Below are positions 31,458-41,573 of a DNA stretch of 64,000 nucleotides, in pieces. Numbering within the stretch: the first letter of the stretch is position 1; each line of letters starts with the position of its first letter. The position numbers and the translations under genes are program-made. The notes under the pieces were generated by a model, which was given only the letters and a program-made list of their open reading frames with translations, did not search any database and was not told the origin of the DNA. The stretch is from Pyropia yezoensis (lineage: Eukaryota; Rhodophyta; Bangiophyceae; Bangiales; Bangiaceae): assembly GCA_009829735.1 (NCBI GenBank), contig CM020619.1:11336375-11400374 (forward strand), in the 5' to 3' direction.

Positions 31458-33160
31458 GAACGGAGCACACGGAGCGATACGCTCGGAGCACCCGAAGAGG
31501 ACTCCGCGGACACGACCCGGCGGATACTTACGCCGGTGGAGAGTCGGTTATTGGCGGAGGGGGTACCCTCTCACAGTACCCCCACGACGAAGGAGGCCAG
31601 ACAACTCGGGTTCCCGAGGTGCCGACGCCTGAAGTACCATCTTCAGTGGTGGAAGCTATGACCGCGCAAGTAACTGCGAGCCTACTGAAGCGGATGGAGT
31701 CCGATGAGTTTGCTCATCAACTGGCTAAGCGACTGGATATCCAGGACGCCGACACGGAGATCGTCAACGAGGTCTTCCGGTCCGGTACTGACTCCCGAAA
31801 GTTATCGTTTGGAGGACCGCTCTACCACCGTATCGGAATCGATGCGTAATACGTCGCATCGGGCGATCCACTCTATGCAGACCCTTATGAAGGGAGTTCC
31901 TATGTTCGAAGGGCCGAACGGACGCCCGTTGGCAGTCATCGGCTTCTTGACTAGCTTCAAGGCAGCCGCGGACAAGGCCCTCGCTAACGAGGGGCTGGCC
32001 CTGGAGATCCTCCCGTTCTTTGTTGATGAACGGGTGCGAGGCATCCTTCGCCAGACATCCCCGATGCCGGGAATGAGGGTCGCAGCCACCCCCATGGATT
32101 ACCGTGGGATTCTCAAGGAGCTGCTGAGCAGTTACCTCAGTGACGACAAGTGCGAGGACCACTACCGGGCCCTGCGCACTGCCACCGCCCAGAGCTGGGA
32201 GGATGAGGAGATGTTTGGACGCCGGATCCAAGAGCTCGACTACGAGCTGGGGAAGCTCCTCGGAGAAGGGGAGCTACGGCCATCCTGTTCGCAGGAGTAC
32301 CCAACTACGTGCGGATATCCGCACGGGGAGCCAATACGGCCCGGACGAACTTCAGTCGACTGATGCACATGTGCAAGTCCCTAGGGGACGCCTACCGAGT
32401 GCTACACCCGGAATGTACCTTGGCCCCGAAGCCCAAGGGTGAGGGAGGCAAACCCAGTCTTACCCCGGTACCGAGGCAAGAAAAGGTGGAACGTAAGGCC
32501 GCACCAGTACTGGTGGCGACCGAACATACCCCTATTGGTGAGGATGAACCTCTAGTCGACCAACAGGGCCACCTGTTGCTACCGGCGACGCCGGTGATTG
32601 ATGAACATGGTACGGTAGCGTACATCGCCCCGGCTGGAACCCAGTTCCAGGTCAACGAAGGAACGGGACGGCGCGTCCCGTATGTCCGGACTACGGGGTA
32701 CTCCCCGGTGACGGGTAACCCTCACCAACCCTTGCCAACATGGGCGGTGCGCACGGAGGCACCTCCGCAGATTGCGGGCCGACCCAACCGGTTGGGGGAG
32801 TCCATGTTCCGGTTGACCCAAGGACCCAAGGCCTACCAGGGAGCAGGCACTCGGGCGCCCGAGGGAGGCAACCGCAGCTACGGGGCTACCCCGATGCGAA
32901 CTCAAGGGGGGACCGGCACGTCCGGATGTATGTTGTGCGGGGATCCCCAGCACTGGGTGTCTTCCTGCCCACTTATCCCCGAGGAGTCTCGGAGGGCAGC
33001 GGCGCAACGCAAGGCATCCACAGGGGGGTATCCCGCCAGAGCACCCGGACCCGCACCGGGTAGGCAGCCAGCTCCAGGTGGAGTACTGGCCGTCGAGGAG
33101 GCACCTTCTCAGCCGGAGGTCCCGGCGGACAGCACCCTACCAAGGGCGGGAAACGAGTAA
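31458..33160 (+). pseudogene. gag: E2 Gag, right-contig copy, 5' part missing
   Basis: This repeats 24534-26237 with three frame-shifting single-base differences close to the contig start: a lost C near 31467, an extra C near 31784 and a lost G near 32278. After that it is open to the stop at 33158-33160. The gag product is better represented by the left-contig copy. The slippery heptamer is at 33148-33154. Confidence 0.85.
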
Positions 33161-36100
33161 GAGGAAGGATGACCGGGGGCGCTGGGTAACCCAAGCAAGC
33201 CACCCCGGAGTACCGCGGGGAAAGCCCCACGGAGAGCGCGGTTGAGCCGACGCCGCATCAACCCCCGGGTACACCTTCCGGCCCCGACGACACGGCGTCA
33301 GGGGATTGATGACCAACTTCCAAGGTTGGGAGGAGAGGACGGGAATCCCCGTCACATGTAACCAGACAAGGGCCCTGTTCAGGATGCCCGAGCTACACCG
33401 GATATCGGTGTAGGCCACGTACTGTTCACCTTGGAGAACTTCAAGGTATCAGCTACACTGGGCGTTTACCCCCAGTCGACACGATCGTACTACCCTGTAC
33501 TGGATACAGGGGCTGGACCCAACCTTATCCGGAAGGACACCCTCCCGGACAAGTGGCTTCCGCGAGTCAGAGTGACTCGGGGACCCACCATCAAGGACGC
33601 AAATGGTCGCCTCATTCGTACGACCGCAGCGATGTCGCTGCGGGTTACCATCGGGGAACTCACCACGGAAGTCGACTTCCAGGTGTGTGAGACCCTATCG
33701 GTGCCCTGCATACTGGGGTGCACCTCCATCAACGTTCACGTTGATGCAATCCGGCCAGGCCGGAGGACCGTCGAGCTTCAAGAAGCCGACGGGACGAAGC
33801 GAGGACACACGGCTATCGTCAGGGACCTGACGCTACGAGGGAGCCACGTTAACGTGGCTGAGGTGTACGCAAGTTTCGAGCCGAAGACACTTCGGTTGGC
33901 CAAGCGAACTCGCTTTGAGCCGTTGTCGGAGACAGTCCTCCCGGTTAACTGTGACCTCGCAGGCATCTGCAGAGTCAAGTCCAACTTGCGGACGTACAAG
34001 CGCCATGGGTTGACCATGGCCAACGGTCTCATAGACCTCCCATCAGGAGGGTCGTCCCTCCTAGTGATGGCGAACTATCGCCGTAAGGCAGTCACCCTCC
34101 CGAAGGGAACTATCCTCGGGATTGCCGAGCTCTACGAAGGAGATATCCTTACCCCTGGCAAGGAAGGTCAAGTGGAACCACTTGAGGTGCTGACGGTCGC
34201 CCAGACCACCGAGCGACAGCAACCCGATGACGGGAAGCCTAGTCGACCATCATTACCGGCGGATATTCCGCCGAAGGACCAAGAAGCATTGAAGGCACTG
34301 GCCGAGGCTGACCTCGACCACCTTCCCCCTTCGGTTGCCGAAGGGGTACGACGGATGCTAAGAACGCATGACGTCATGGGCACAGGCGGGGCCTTGGGTA
34401 CCATTGGGGCAACCCAACATCGTATTGACCTGGTACTAGGCGCACGCCCCGCCCGGTCACAACCGCACCGAGCGGGACCTATGCGACGGGAGATCGTTGA
34501 TGGAGAAGTGAAGAGGATGAGTGAAGCTAAGGTGATCCGACCTTCGATGTCGGAGTGGGGTGCCCCAGTCGTTATTGTACCGAAGAAGGATCAAACCCCT
34601 CGGTTTTGCATCGATTATCGACGCCTCAACTTGGTTACCAAGAAGGACTCCTACCCTTTACCAAGGATGGATGAATGCATCGACTCCCTGGGGGAAGCTA
34701 CGGTGTTTACCACCATCGACTGCAATGCCGGATACTGGCAGATCCCGGTGGCGGACGAGGATATCCCCAAGACGGCATTCGTCTGTCACAGTGGAGTGTA
34801 CGAGTTCCTAAGGATGCCCTTCGGATTGTCCAACGCCCCCGCTACATTCCAGCGGGCTATCGACATTATACTGTCGGGGGTGAAGTGGCGTAACTGCCTA
34901 GTGTACCTCGATGACGTCATCGTCTTCTCGCGCAACATGGATGATCATGTGCAACATGTTGACGAGGTACTCACCCTCTTGAGGAACGCCGGGGTAACCC
35001 TGCGTCTGAAGAAGTGCGCCTTCTTCCAACAGACGGTCGAGTATCTGGGCCACCAGATAACCCCTGGTAAACTAGGGGTACTCGAAGCCAATACCCGGGC
35101 ACTCCGGGATGCTCGGTTCCCTAACACCCAGACGCAGCTCAAGAGCTTCCTGGGAATGTGCAATGTATACCGACGGTTCGTCAAGGACTTCGTTCGGATA
35201 GCTAAACCGTTAACGGTTCTTACGAGCAGGACCTTACCCAAGGTACTCCAACCCCCTTCGCCTAGCGAAGAGGAGGCATTCGAGTCGCTGAAGCGAGCCC
35301 TACTATCCCCACCCGTCCTTGCGTTACCGCACCGACGGGGTACCTTCGTCATCGATGTCGATGCGTGCGACACCCAAGTGGGATGCACCCTGCTACAGGG
35401 GGAGACGTTGATCGGTACCGATAACGTTATCCCGGACCTACGTCCGGTAGGATACTTCAGCCGGACACTCAACCCGGCTGAGCGTAACTACAGTGCCACC
35501 GAGCGTGAGTGCCTCGGAGTTACATGGGCAGTGCAACTGCTCCGTCCATACCTGGAGGGCTCCAGGTTCATCGTGAGGTCCGACCACGAACCCCGACGAT
35601 GGCTCCTCAACCTTGGTGACAAGGATTCCGATAGCCATGGGAGGCTAGCCCGATGGAGGCTAAAAATGGCCGAGCACGACTACCGTACCGTGTATAAGGC
35701 TGGGTCAACCCACCATCTCGGAGACGCATTGTCTCGACTCGACACCCCGAGAGGGGATACTCGCCCGGTGGACGAGGACATCCCGGTGGTACCGGTCTGC
35801 ATGGTGGGTTACGCTACCCAAGGTATGGTTGACCATACCATGGCACACCGAGCATGCCCACTAACCCTCGCGGACTTCCGCGAGGCACAGGCCAATGACG
35901 ATGACTGTAGACGTCATCGAGCTAACCTCCTGGCCGGTACGGCCGGCATCTTCTCCGAGAACGAAGACGGACTCATATACCGGCGGGCACCCGCCGATGG
36001 ACGACATCAAGTCGTGGTTCCCGTGTCCTTACGGCAAGCCGTCATGGAACGAGAACACGAGAACCCTACAGCCGGACACCCGGGGGGTTCACGTATGTTC

Positions 36101-37333
36101 GCAGCAATGCGAAGGTTCTTCTACTGGCCAGCAATGGCCGTCGACGTGGTCGACCACGTAAGGGGATGCCACCCCTGTGCGCGTAACCGCATGAGCCTGC
36201 ATAGGCAGGCGTCTGCCATGAAGCTATTCCCACCTGATGGGCCGAACAAGCAGGTCGCTATCGACATACTCGGGCCACTTCCGGTGACGGAAGAAGGGAA
36301 CAGGTACATCCTGGTCATGTCTGACCGGTTCACTAAGCTGTCACGGGCAGTAGCAATCCCGAACGATACGGCCTACACGATCATGAACGCAGTGGTTGAC
36401 CACTGGATCAGTGCTAACGGAGTAATGAAGCAACTCCTCTCCGATAACGGAGCAAACCTTACGTCAGCATTCTGCACTAAGGTCCTGGGCATGTTCGGTA
36501 TCGAACCATGTCGGGCATCCGACTACCACCCGCAAACCAACGGGCAGGTGGAGCGGCTCAACCGCACCATCGTCAAGATGCTACAGTGCTACGTGGCCGA
36601 GCACACGAACACTTGGGACAGGCTTCTGTCCGTACTCACCCTGGCATACAATGCCAGGCCACATCGGAGCACAAACATCGCTCCGCTGGAGTGGGTCATG
36701 CCACTAGGCGTCGGGAACCTGACGCTGCCACCAGGCAGGTGCACTCGGTATGATACACCGAAGGGCCCACCGGCCGAACGTATCCACCTAGCTTGGTTGG
36801 CCAAGCTATCGTAGATGATTCCTCAGCTCAAGGGTGCCCTTGACAGAACACAACTTCGATATAAGAAGAACTTCGACGCCCGACTACGGGTGCGCAACGC
36901 TACCCTGATAACAGGTGACTGGGTCTACATCAGACACCAGAAGATCCGGGGCAATAAGCTCATGCAACCGGTCAAGGGACCGTACCAGATTCTCCACAGA
37001 GATGACCACTCTGTTATCTTACACTCCGATACGGAGATCCAACGCATCAGTGTGAATGATGTCACACCTGCTCCGAAGCCGGAACAGCCTCAGCCGGTAC
37101 CGGCTGGGTTGCTACATGAAGCTCTTACAACCCACCGGTCAGATGACCCGGTGGGACCGGATGGGATCCCATACCAAGTAGAGAGAGTGGTCGGACACAC
37201 CGACCCGGACCTACCAGGACCCTGGTACGTCAAGGTTATGTGGGTCGGATACGACTCACCCACCTGGGAACAGGCGGCGAATATACCCCGCCAACTACTC
37301 ATGCCTTACATGAGGCGACGACGCCTACTGTAA
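33154..37333 (+). pseudogene. pol: E2 Pol, right-contig copy, two nonsense codons
   Basis: Protease (DTGAG), RT (YLDD near 34907), RNase H, integrase (D,D,E) and chromodomain are all present and, apart from two G losses near 33175-33185, in one frame. TAA at 33359-33361 lies before the protease, and TAG at 36812-36814 separates the integrase core from the C-terminal domain and chromodomain (36815-37333). Both stops are shared with the left-contig copy, so they are real. Relative to E1 the cysteine/glutamate codons before RT are intact, so E2 lacks E1's TGA. Confidence 0.88.
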
Positions 37334-37411
37334 CAACCCAACCGACACCGACTTCGGCTGTTGGGGGGTGAGGCTTATACCTACTAAGTAGGGTGTGACA
37401 TGGTTACGGCA

Positions 37412-37501
37412 GACTTAGGTTTCTAAGTCAAATCAGACTTAGGTTTCTAAGTCGAACCAAGCTTAGGTAACTAAGTAGAGCTAAGCTTAGGTAACTAAGT
37501 A
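37412..37501. repeat. Four 24-bp palindromic units (E2)
   Basis: Units start at 37412, 37436, 37460 and 37484, with the same spacing and sequence as in E1 (14292-14381). Confidence 0.9.
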
Positions 37502-37985
37502 ATACCTGAACCTTAATAAGTTAACTTAAAGGTAAAGGCTAACCTCGATAATATCGAAGTAACTAGGGGGCTTACACGGGAGGATGACCTCCCAAAGCCA
37601 AGACACAAAGTGAGGGAGGATAACCTCCCCAAGCATGAACCAACCGGAAGAAGTTGGGCGGGAGGCAAGGCACCACTGAGCCAGAAGGGGTACTCCCCAG
37701 GGCAGCGAACAGAGGCAAGCAATGCCCCCAGCGGGGGATGAGTTTATACTCACTACTACCCGGCTACCATAAGGGTTGCCGGGGCCCTCTCCCTCACGAA
37801 CAAATAGCACTCCTCAGTGGGTAGACCCACTGCCCGAGGGAGGCCACTCACGCGTAAGCGCGTATACCTCCGTGCTCCACCGGTCGGCAATGTCACGACG
37901 GTCGACCACCCGAGTTACCTCGGTGCATAGCTGGACGAGGGTGCTGCGGCCAGCCTCCACGTCCTCCAGAGCTTTCTGGAGGCGG

Positions 37986-40184
37986 TCAAGCACGCCCACC
38001 GAAGCAACGCGCTGACCCAACCAGCGCAGCACCTGGGGGGATATCCCCCCAGCTAACAGAGAGACCCTCCCGCATTGCGCGGGTAACTAGGGCGTCAACG
38101 CCTTCATACCAGAGACGGGGACCCCCGTCATGTAGGACAGGGGCGGGAGGTGACACTGGCGCAGCCAGAGGAGCCACAGGAGCCGACACGGCTACCACCG
38201 GAGCCGGTGGCACCTGATACGAGGCCCGGTAGGACCCTACCGAAGGGGCTCCACCGTAACCCCGGCGGGGCTCCGCCCTACGACGGGACACCTCACGCTC
38301 CCCACCCGCAGAGCCCCACTCTCGGGGACGACGGCCAACCGCCGCCGGTATCGGGTTACCGAACCACGGGGCAAGGACCTGAAGAGGGTCATGGATAACC
38401 ATGGGAATACCCAGGTCAGCAACAGCCTCGGTGGACGCCCACCCATGGCAACTAGGCTCACCCGGCTGAGTACGCCGGATACGCAACGAGTGACGAGGCA
38501 AGGGGGAAGCCCCAGCCTGCGGGTCCCGGTACGGGGGAAGGGCCAACACCCCAGCCCAGTTCACGGCATCGTGAACAGCCAGCAGGGCATCGAACTCCCG
38601 GGCCAACCCGGTTCGGGCAGCGATCAGGTCCACGCCCAACTGCGCGATGTGCCGACGGACACCCGTCGGAAGATGGAACAGGCGCCCCTGCCGACGGACG
38701 GACAGCAGGAAGGAGGACGCCTGCCCGAGGGTAACCTCAAGGGTGAAGGTACCCTGCAACGGGTGGACCGGCCGGGAGGCCAACACACTCCCGAAGTATC
38801 GGAGACAGGAGCCGGTGTCAAACCGGAAAGCAGGGGCGGGTTCCCACCCCTCCTGCCATAGCGGCGGGCGCACGGGAGTGTATATCGGAGCACGACCGTT
38901 GCCGGTCTGCAACGCACACGTTATATCCGTGCGAAACGCATCCGCCATGACACCATGGTTACGTCGCCAGCTCGACGCCGACTTCAACCCCGCCATAGGC
39001 GGGTAGGGAGCCGTCAACGACAGATACGGGGATACCCCCGGGTAGTAGTCAAAGTCGGGATACCGACCGGTATCGCCCACCGTCTCCCCGAACGCAACCG
39101 GCGCCGCCGCCGCCGCAATCCCCCGAGCACTAGCCGGGTAGTCAACCTCCCGCGGCAACGCGGGAGCAATCAGGTCGCATACCCCGAAGGCGGGGTTGAG
39201 GTAGACCTCACCCCGTCCCACCCGAGTACGCCAGAGCTGCGCATGCCGGTCGTCCGGCTGACTCAGGATCCAATGGTGTTCCACTCGCACCGCGTTCGGC
39301 TGGTTGACCAGCCGCACCAACTCCCGCTCCCAACTCGGGTCCACCTTGACGCGCCGGGAGGACTCTCCACGGGGATGGGGCAGGTGGAAGTCCACCCGCA
39401 TCCGCCCATCGGACTCCATTGACTCTTGCACAGTCAGGCCTCGAACCCGAGCCACCAAGTCGAACATCGACATGGCGGGTTGACCCGCCGCCACGGCGAC
39501 GCCGCCACCCAACGGGGCAACCCGGGCAGGACCAGGAAGAATAGGGGGCGCCGGGGGATGCCCCACCGGAAGAGGGGCCGGCGCCGGAGTCGCACGCGGC
39601 CGAGGAGGAAGAAGAAGGGCGGGCGCCCGCCCGGAGTAACTACCGGAGTCCACTGCCATCGGTGTAGACCCAACTTGACCACCAGACGCCCGCGGCACCG
39701 CGGGCAGAGCATCGCCGCCACCCGGACCCGACGTGGGCACCTCGGGGGCAGCAGGGGTAGACCCGCCACCCGCAGCCGCGGATGAACCACCCGGGCGGAC
39801 ACCCGCGCCGTCTTGACCCGCCGTCCCGGTCGGGGTGCCACGATAACCGCCCGACACGCCGGCGACGCCGTCTTGAGGTTGAGCCGCGCCGGCACCGGCG
39901 ACAGAAGCCATCCCGGCCGCCGGAGGAGTAGGGGTAGACGCAGCAGCTACCCGCGGTTGCCCGCCACCCGACGGAGCCGTCGTGCCGCTGCACACGGACG
40001 ACAAACCGCCCGGAGCACCGTCCGGAGCCACACGAACGGTCACTCGGTCGTCCTCGTCCTCGGACGAGCTCGCGAGGAAGCACTCGGCGGCGGTGGCGGA
40101 GACGGGAACGTCGTCCACCATCACCTCTTCCCCCTCCTCAGGCACGAGGTCGTCCTCACCCCCGGGTACCTGGGGGTCCGACAT
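37986..40184 (-). CDS. Antisense accessory ORF of E2, unknown function
   Basis: From the ATG at 40184 (MSDPQV) it encodes 732 residues. The acidic start and Gly/Pro/Ala-rich region have drifted and changed length relative to E1, while residues about 240-610 are nearly identical to E1 (only about 20 changes in 400, many conservative). A one-base difference near 37997 makes it end at 37986, earlier than in E1. As in E1, another minus frame continues with LDRLQKALEDVEAGRS to 37814. A TATAAG on the minus strand about 110 bases above the ATG is a candidate promoter. Retention of one long frame in two diverged copies argues for a real protein. Confidence 0.6.
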   Translation of the reverse strand: MSDPQVPGGEDDLVPEEGEEVMVDDVPVSATAAECFLASSSEDEDDRVTVRVAPDGAPGGLSSVCSGTTAPSGGGQPRVAAASTPTPPAAGMASVAGAGAAQPQDGVAGVSGGYRGTPTGTAGQDGAGVRPGGSSAAAGGGSTPAAPEVPTSGPGGGDALPAVPRASGGQVGSTPMAVDSGSYSGRAPALLLPPRPRATPAPAPLPVGHPPAPPILPGPARVAPLGGGVAVAAGQPAMSMFDLVARVRGLTVQESMESDGRMRVDFHLPHPRGESSRRVKVDPSWERELVRLVNQPNAVRVEHHWILSQPDDRHAQLWRTRVGRGEVYLNPAFGVCDLIAPALPREVDYPASARGIAAAAAPVAFGETVGDTGRYPDFDYYPGVSPYLSLTAPYPPMAGLKSASSWRRNHGVMADAFRTDITCALQTGNGRAPIYTPVRPPLWQEGWEPAPAFRFDTGSCLRYFGSVLASRPVHPLQGTFTLEVTLGQASSFLLSVRRQGRLFHLPTGVRRHIAQLGVDLIAARTGLAREFDALLAVHDAVNWAGVLALPPYRDPQAGASPLPRHSLRIRRTQPGEPSCHGWASTEAVADLGIPMVIHDPLQVLAPWFGNPIPAAVGRRPREWGSAGGEREVSRRRAEPRRGYGGAPSVGSYRASYQVPPAPVVAVSAPVAPLAAPVSPPAPVLHDGGPRLWYEGVDALVTRAMREGLSVSWGDIPPGAALVGSARCFGGRA

Positions 40185-40290
40185 GGTGCAACCGGGGTGG
40201 CAGGGGCGCCCCTTGCAGAAAAGCCGAGGCCGGCTCGACCCGGTACAGAGAACGCTCGCACGGACGAGCCAGGGAAGCGCGGGCATCCGC

Positions 40291-40298
40291 GCTTATAA
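40291..40298 (-). promoter_or_regulatory. Candidate TATA element for the E2 antisense ORF
   Basis: Read on the minus strand this is TTATAAGC, 107-114 bases before the ATG at 40184, followed by a GCGCGG/CCGCGC inverted repeat. E1 has CATAAGC at the same place. Confidence 0.35.
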
Positions 40299-40774
40299 CC
40301 ACACAGCTGGGCACCAGCGATAGGGAAGCGCGGGACGACCCGCGCCAGCCAACCTACGAGGGCGCTCCCGCCAGGCACCTGGGGCGGGGCCACGCCCCCC
40401 CCACACGGGGTAACCGAGGGGGGGTCACCCCCAACCGCCCCCACGTAACGCGGGCAGCCCCCGCCCCGCACTCAATCGTCCACACGAGAGGGGCCCCCCT
40501 ACCACCAGGCACCTGGTGGCGGATCCGCTTGCACCACCCCTCGGAAAGGGGGGTCGTGAACAGAAACCCGCATCGGGAATCTAACGGTCCGGAAAACGGA
40601 TCGTGTGTGTACCACACAAAGGGGGGCACCCCCCTCAGACAACCTCGAAAAGGGGTGTATGTCGCGACGGGGCGCAAAGCCCCACCCGACGGGTAAACGG
40701 TCACGCGACCCACTTACATTCGGTAACCCGAATGCAACTCGACCCGGGGACGGGCCGAATCTAAGGGGGGGATA

Positions 40775-41136
40775 TGTAGCAATATGGTTGTCCGTATTGT
40801 GACCCTAATATTAGGGGGGCTACTTCTAATCCTTAACTTTCAATTGAGAGTCCGTACTGGTCACGGTATCTATAAGTTACGTATGACCAGAGGGACTTGC
40901 ATCTTGGGGTGGAGGGTAGTTAGTAGTGTCTCCGAGGGTTTATAACGAGGGGGCCGGCGGCGAATCCACCGCCGGCCAAGGTAGAACAACAAACCCCTCC
41001 CATTTGGGCTCCCATCTTGGTCCCGTGGCTTGCGCTCCAAGGAAAGCAACCTTGGCCTCCCGGTGACGTTGGTGCCGATCCCCTTTGGTGAGTGCTCCCT
41101 GAGAGTGGACGTGCGACGGATCCCTATTGTGCTACA
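40775..41136 (+). repeat. E2 3' LTR
   Basis: This 362-bp LTR is preceded by the polypurine tract AAGGGGGGGA (40763-40772) and followed by GCTCT, the right target duplication. Confidence 0.95.
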
Positions 41137-41454
41137 GCTCTGCGGCCGCGCTGTCGCCGCGGGTCGTCGCCGACCCCGAACCCCTGCCGATCGGCCCCCG
41201 TCCGTGCGTAGACGGGTCTCCTTCGGAACACAGGTCGCCGCCCTTTCCCCCTTGCCCCCCCCCCTTGGCGGGTCCGGCACGGCCAGGGGTCGTCGCGCCT
41301 CTTCCCCCCCACCCTATGTTGCGCCCCCCCCCACCCTGTTTTTGGGGCCCCACAGAGGATCGTCGCCGCCGCGCTTGGGAGACACCCCCCCCCGGTTCCA
41401 GCGGCGTCTCGGAAAAGCTTGTGACGGCGGAGGGGGAGCGTCACCCCGCCTGGG

Positions 41455-41542
41455 TTGTCTCCCGGCCGCACGGTTGATGCGGCTGGTCCTTCAGGCGGCC
41501 ACATTGTCTACGTGCCTGGCCGCCATCCCCCTTGTCGGGCCG

Positions 41543-41573
<31 letters not shown>

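Larger units (their letters stand above)
23467..41136 (+). mobile_element. E2: Ty3/gypsy chromovirus copy, split by a scaffold gap
   Basis: The outer ends are a 5' LTR at 23467-23828 and a 3' LTR at 40775-41136, flanked by the same 5-bp duplication GCTCT (23462-23466 and 41137-41141). That proves the two ends belong to one insertion. Inside, 24534-30957 and 31458-37875 are the same sequence apart from single-base indels and lie either side of 500 N. Removing one copy gives about 10.75 kb, matching E1. The LTRs differ at three positions that I could find. Pol has two true nonsense codons (TAA and TAG) shared by both assembled copies. Confidence 0.9.

Noticed and set aside
24534..37875. True tandem duplication of E2 without an internal LTR
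   Set aside because: Shared private nonsense codons, differences limited mainly to single-base indels crowded at contig ends, and one target duplication around both halves favour an assembly artefact.
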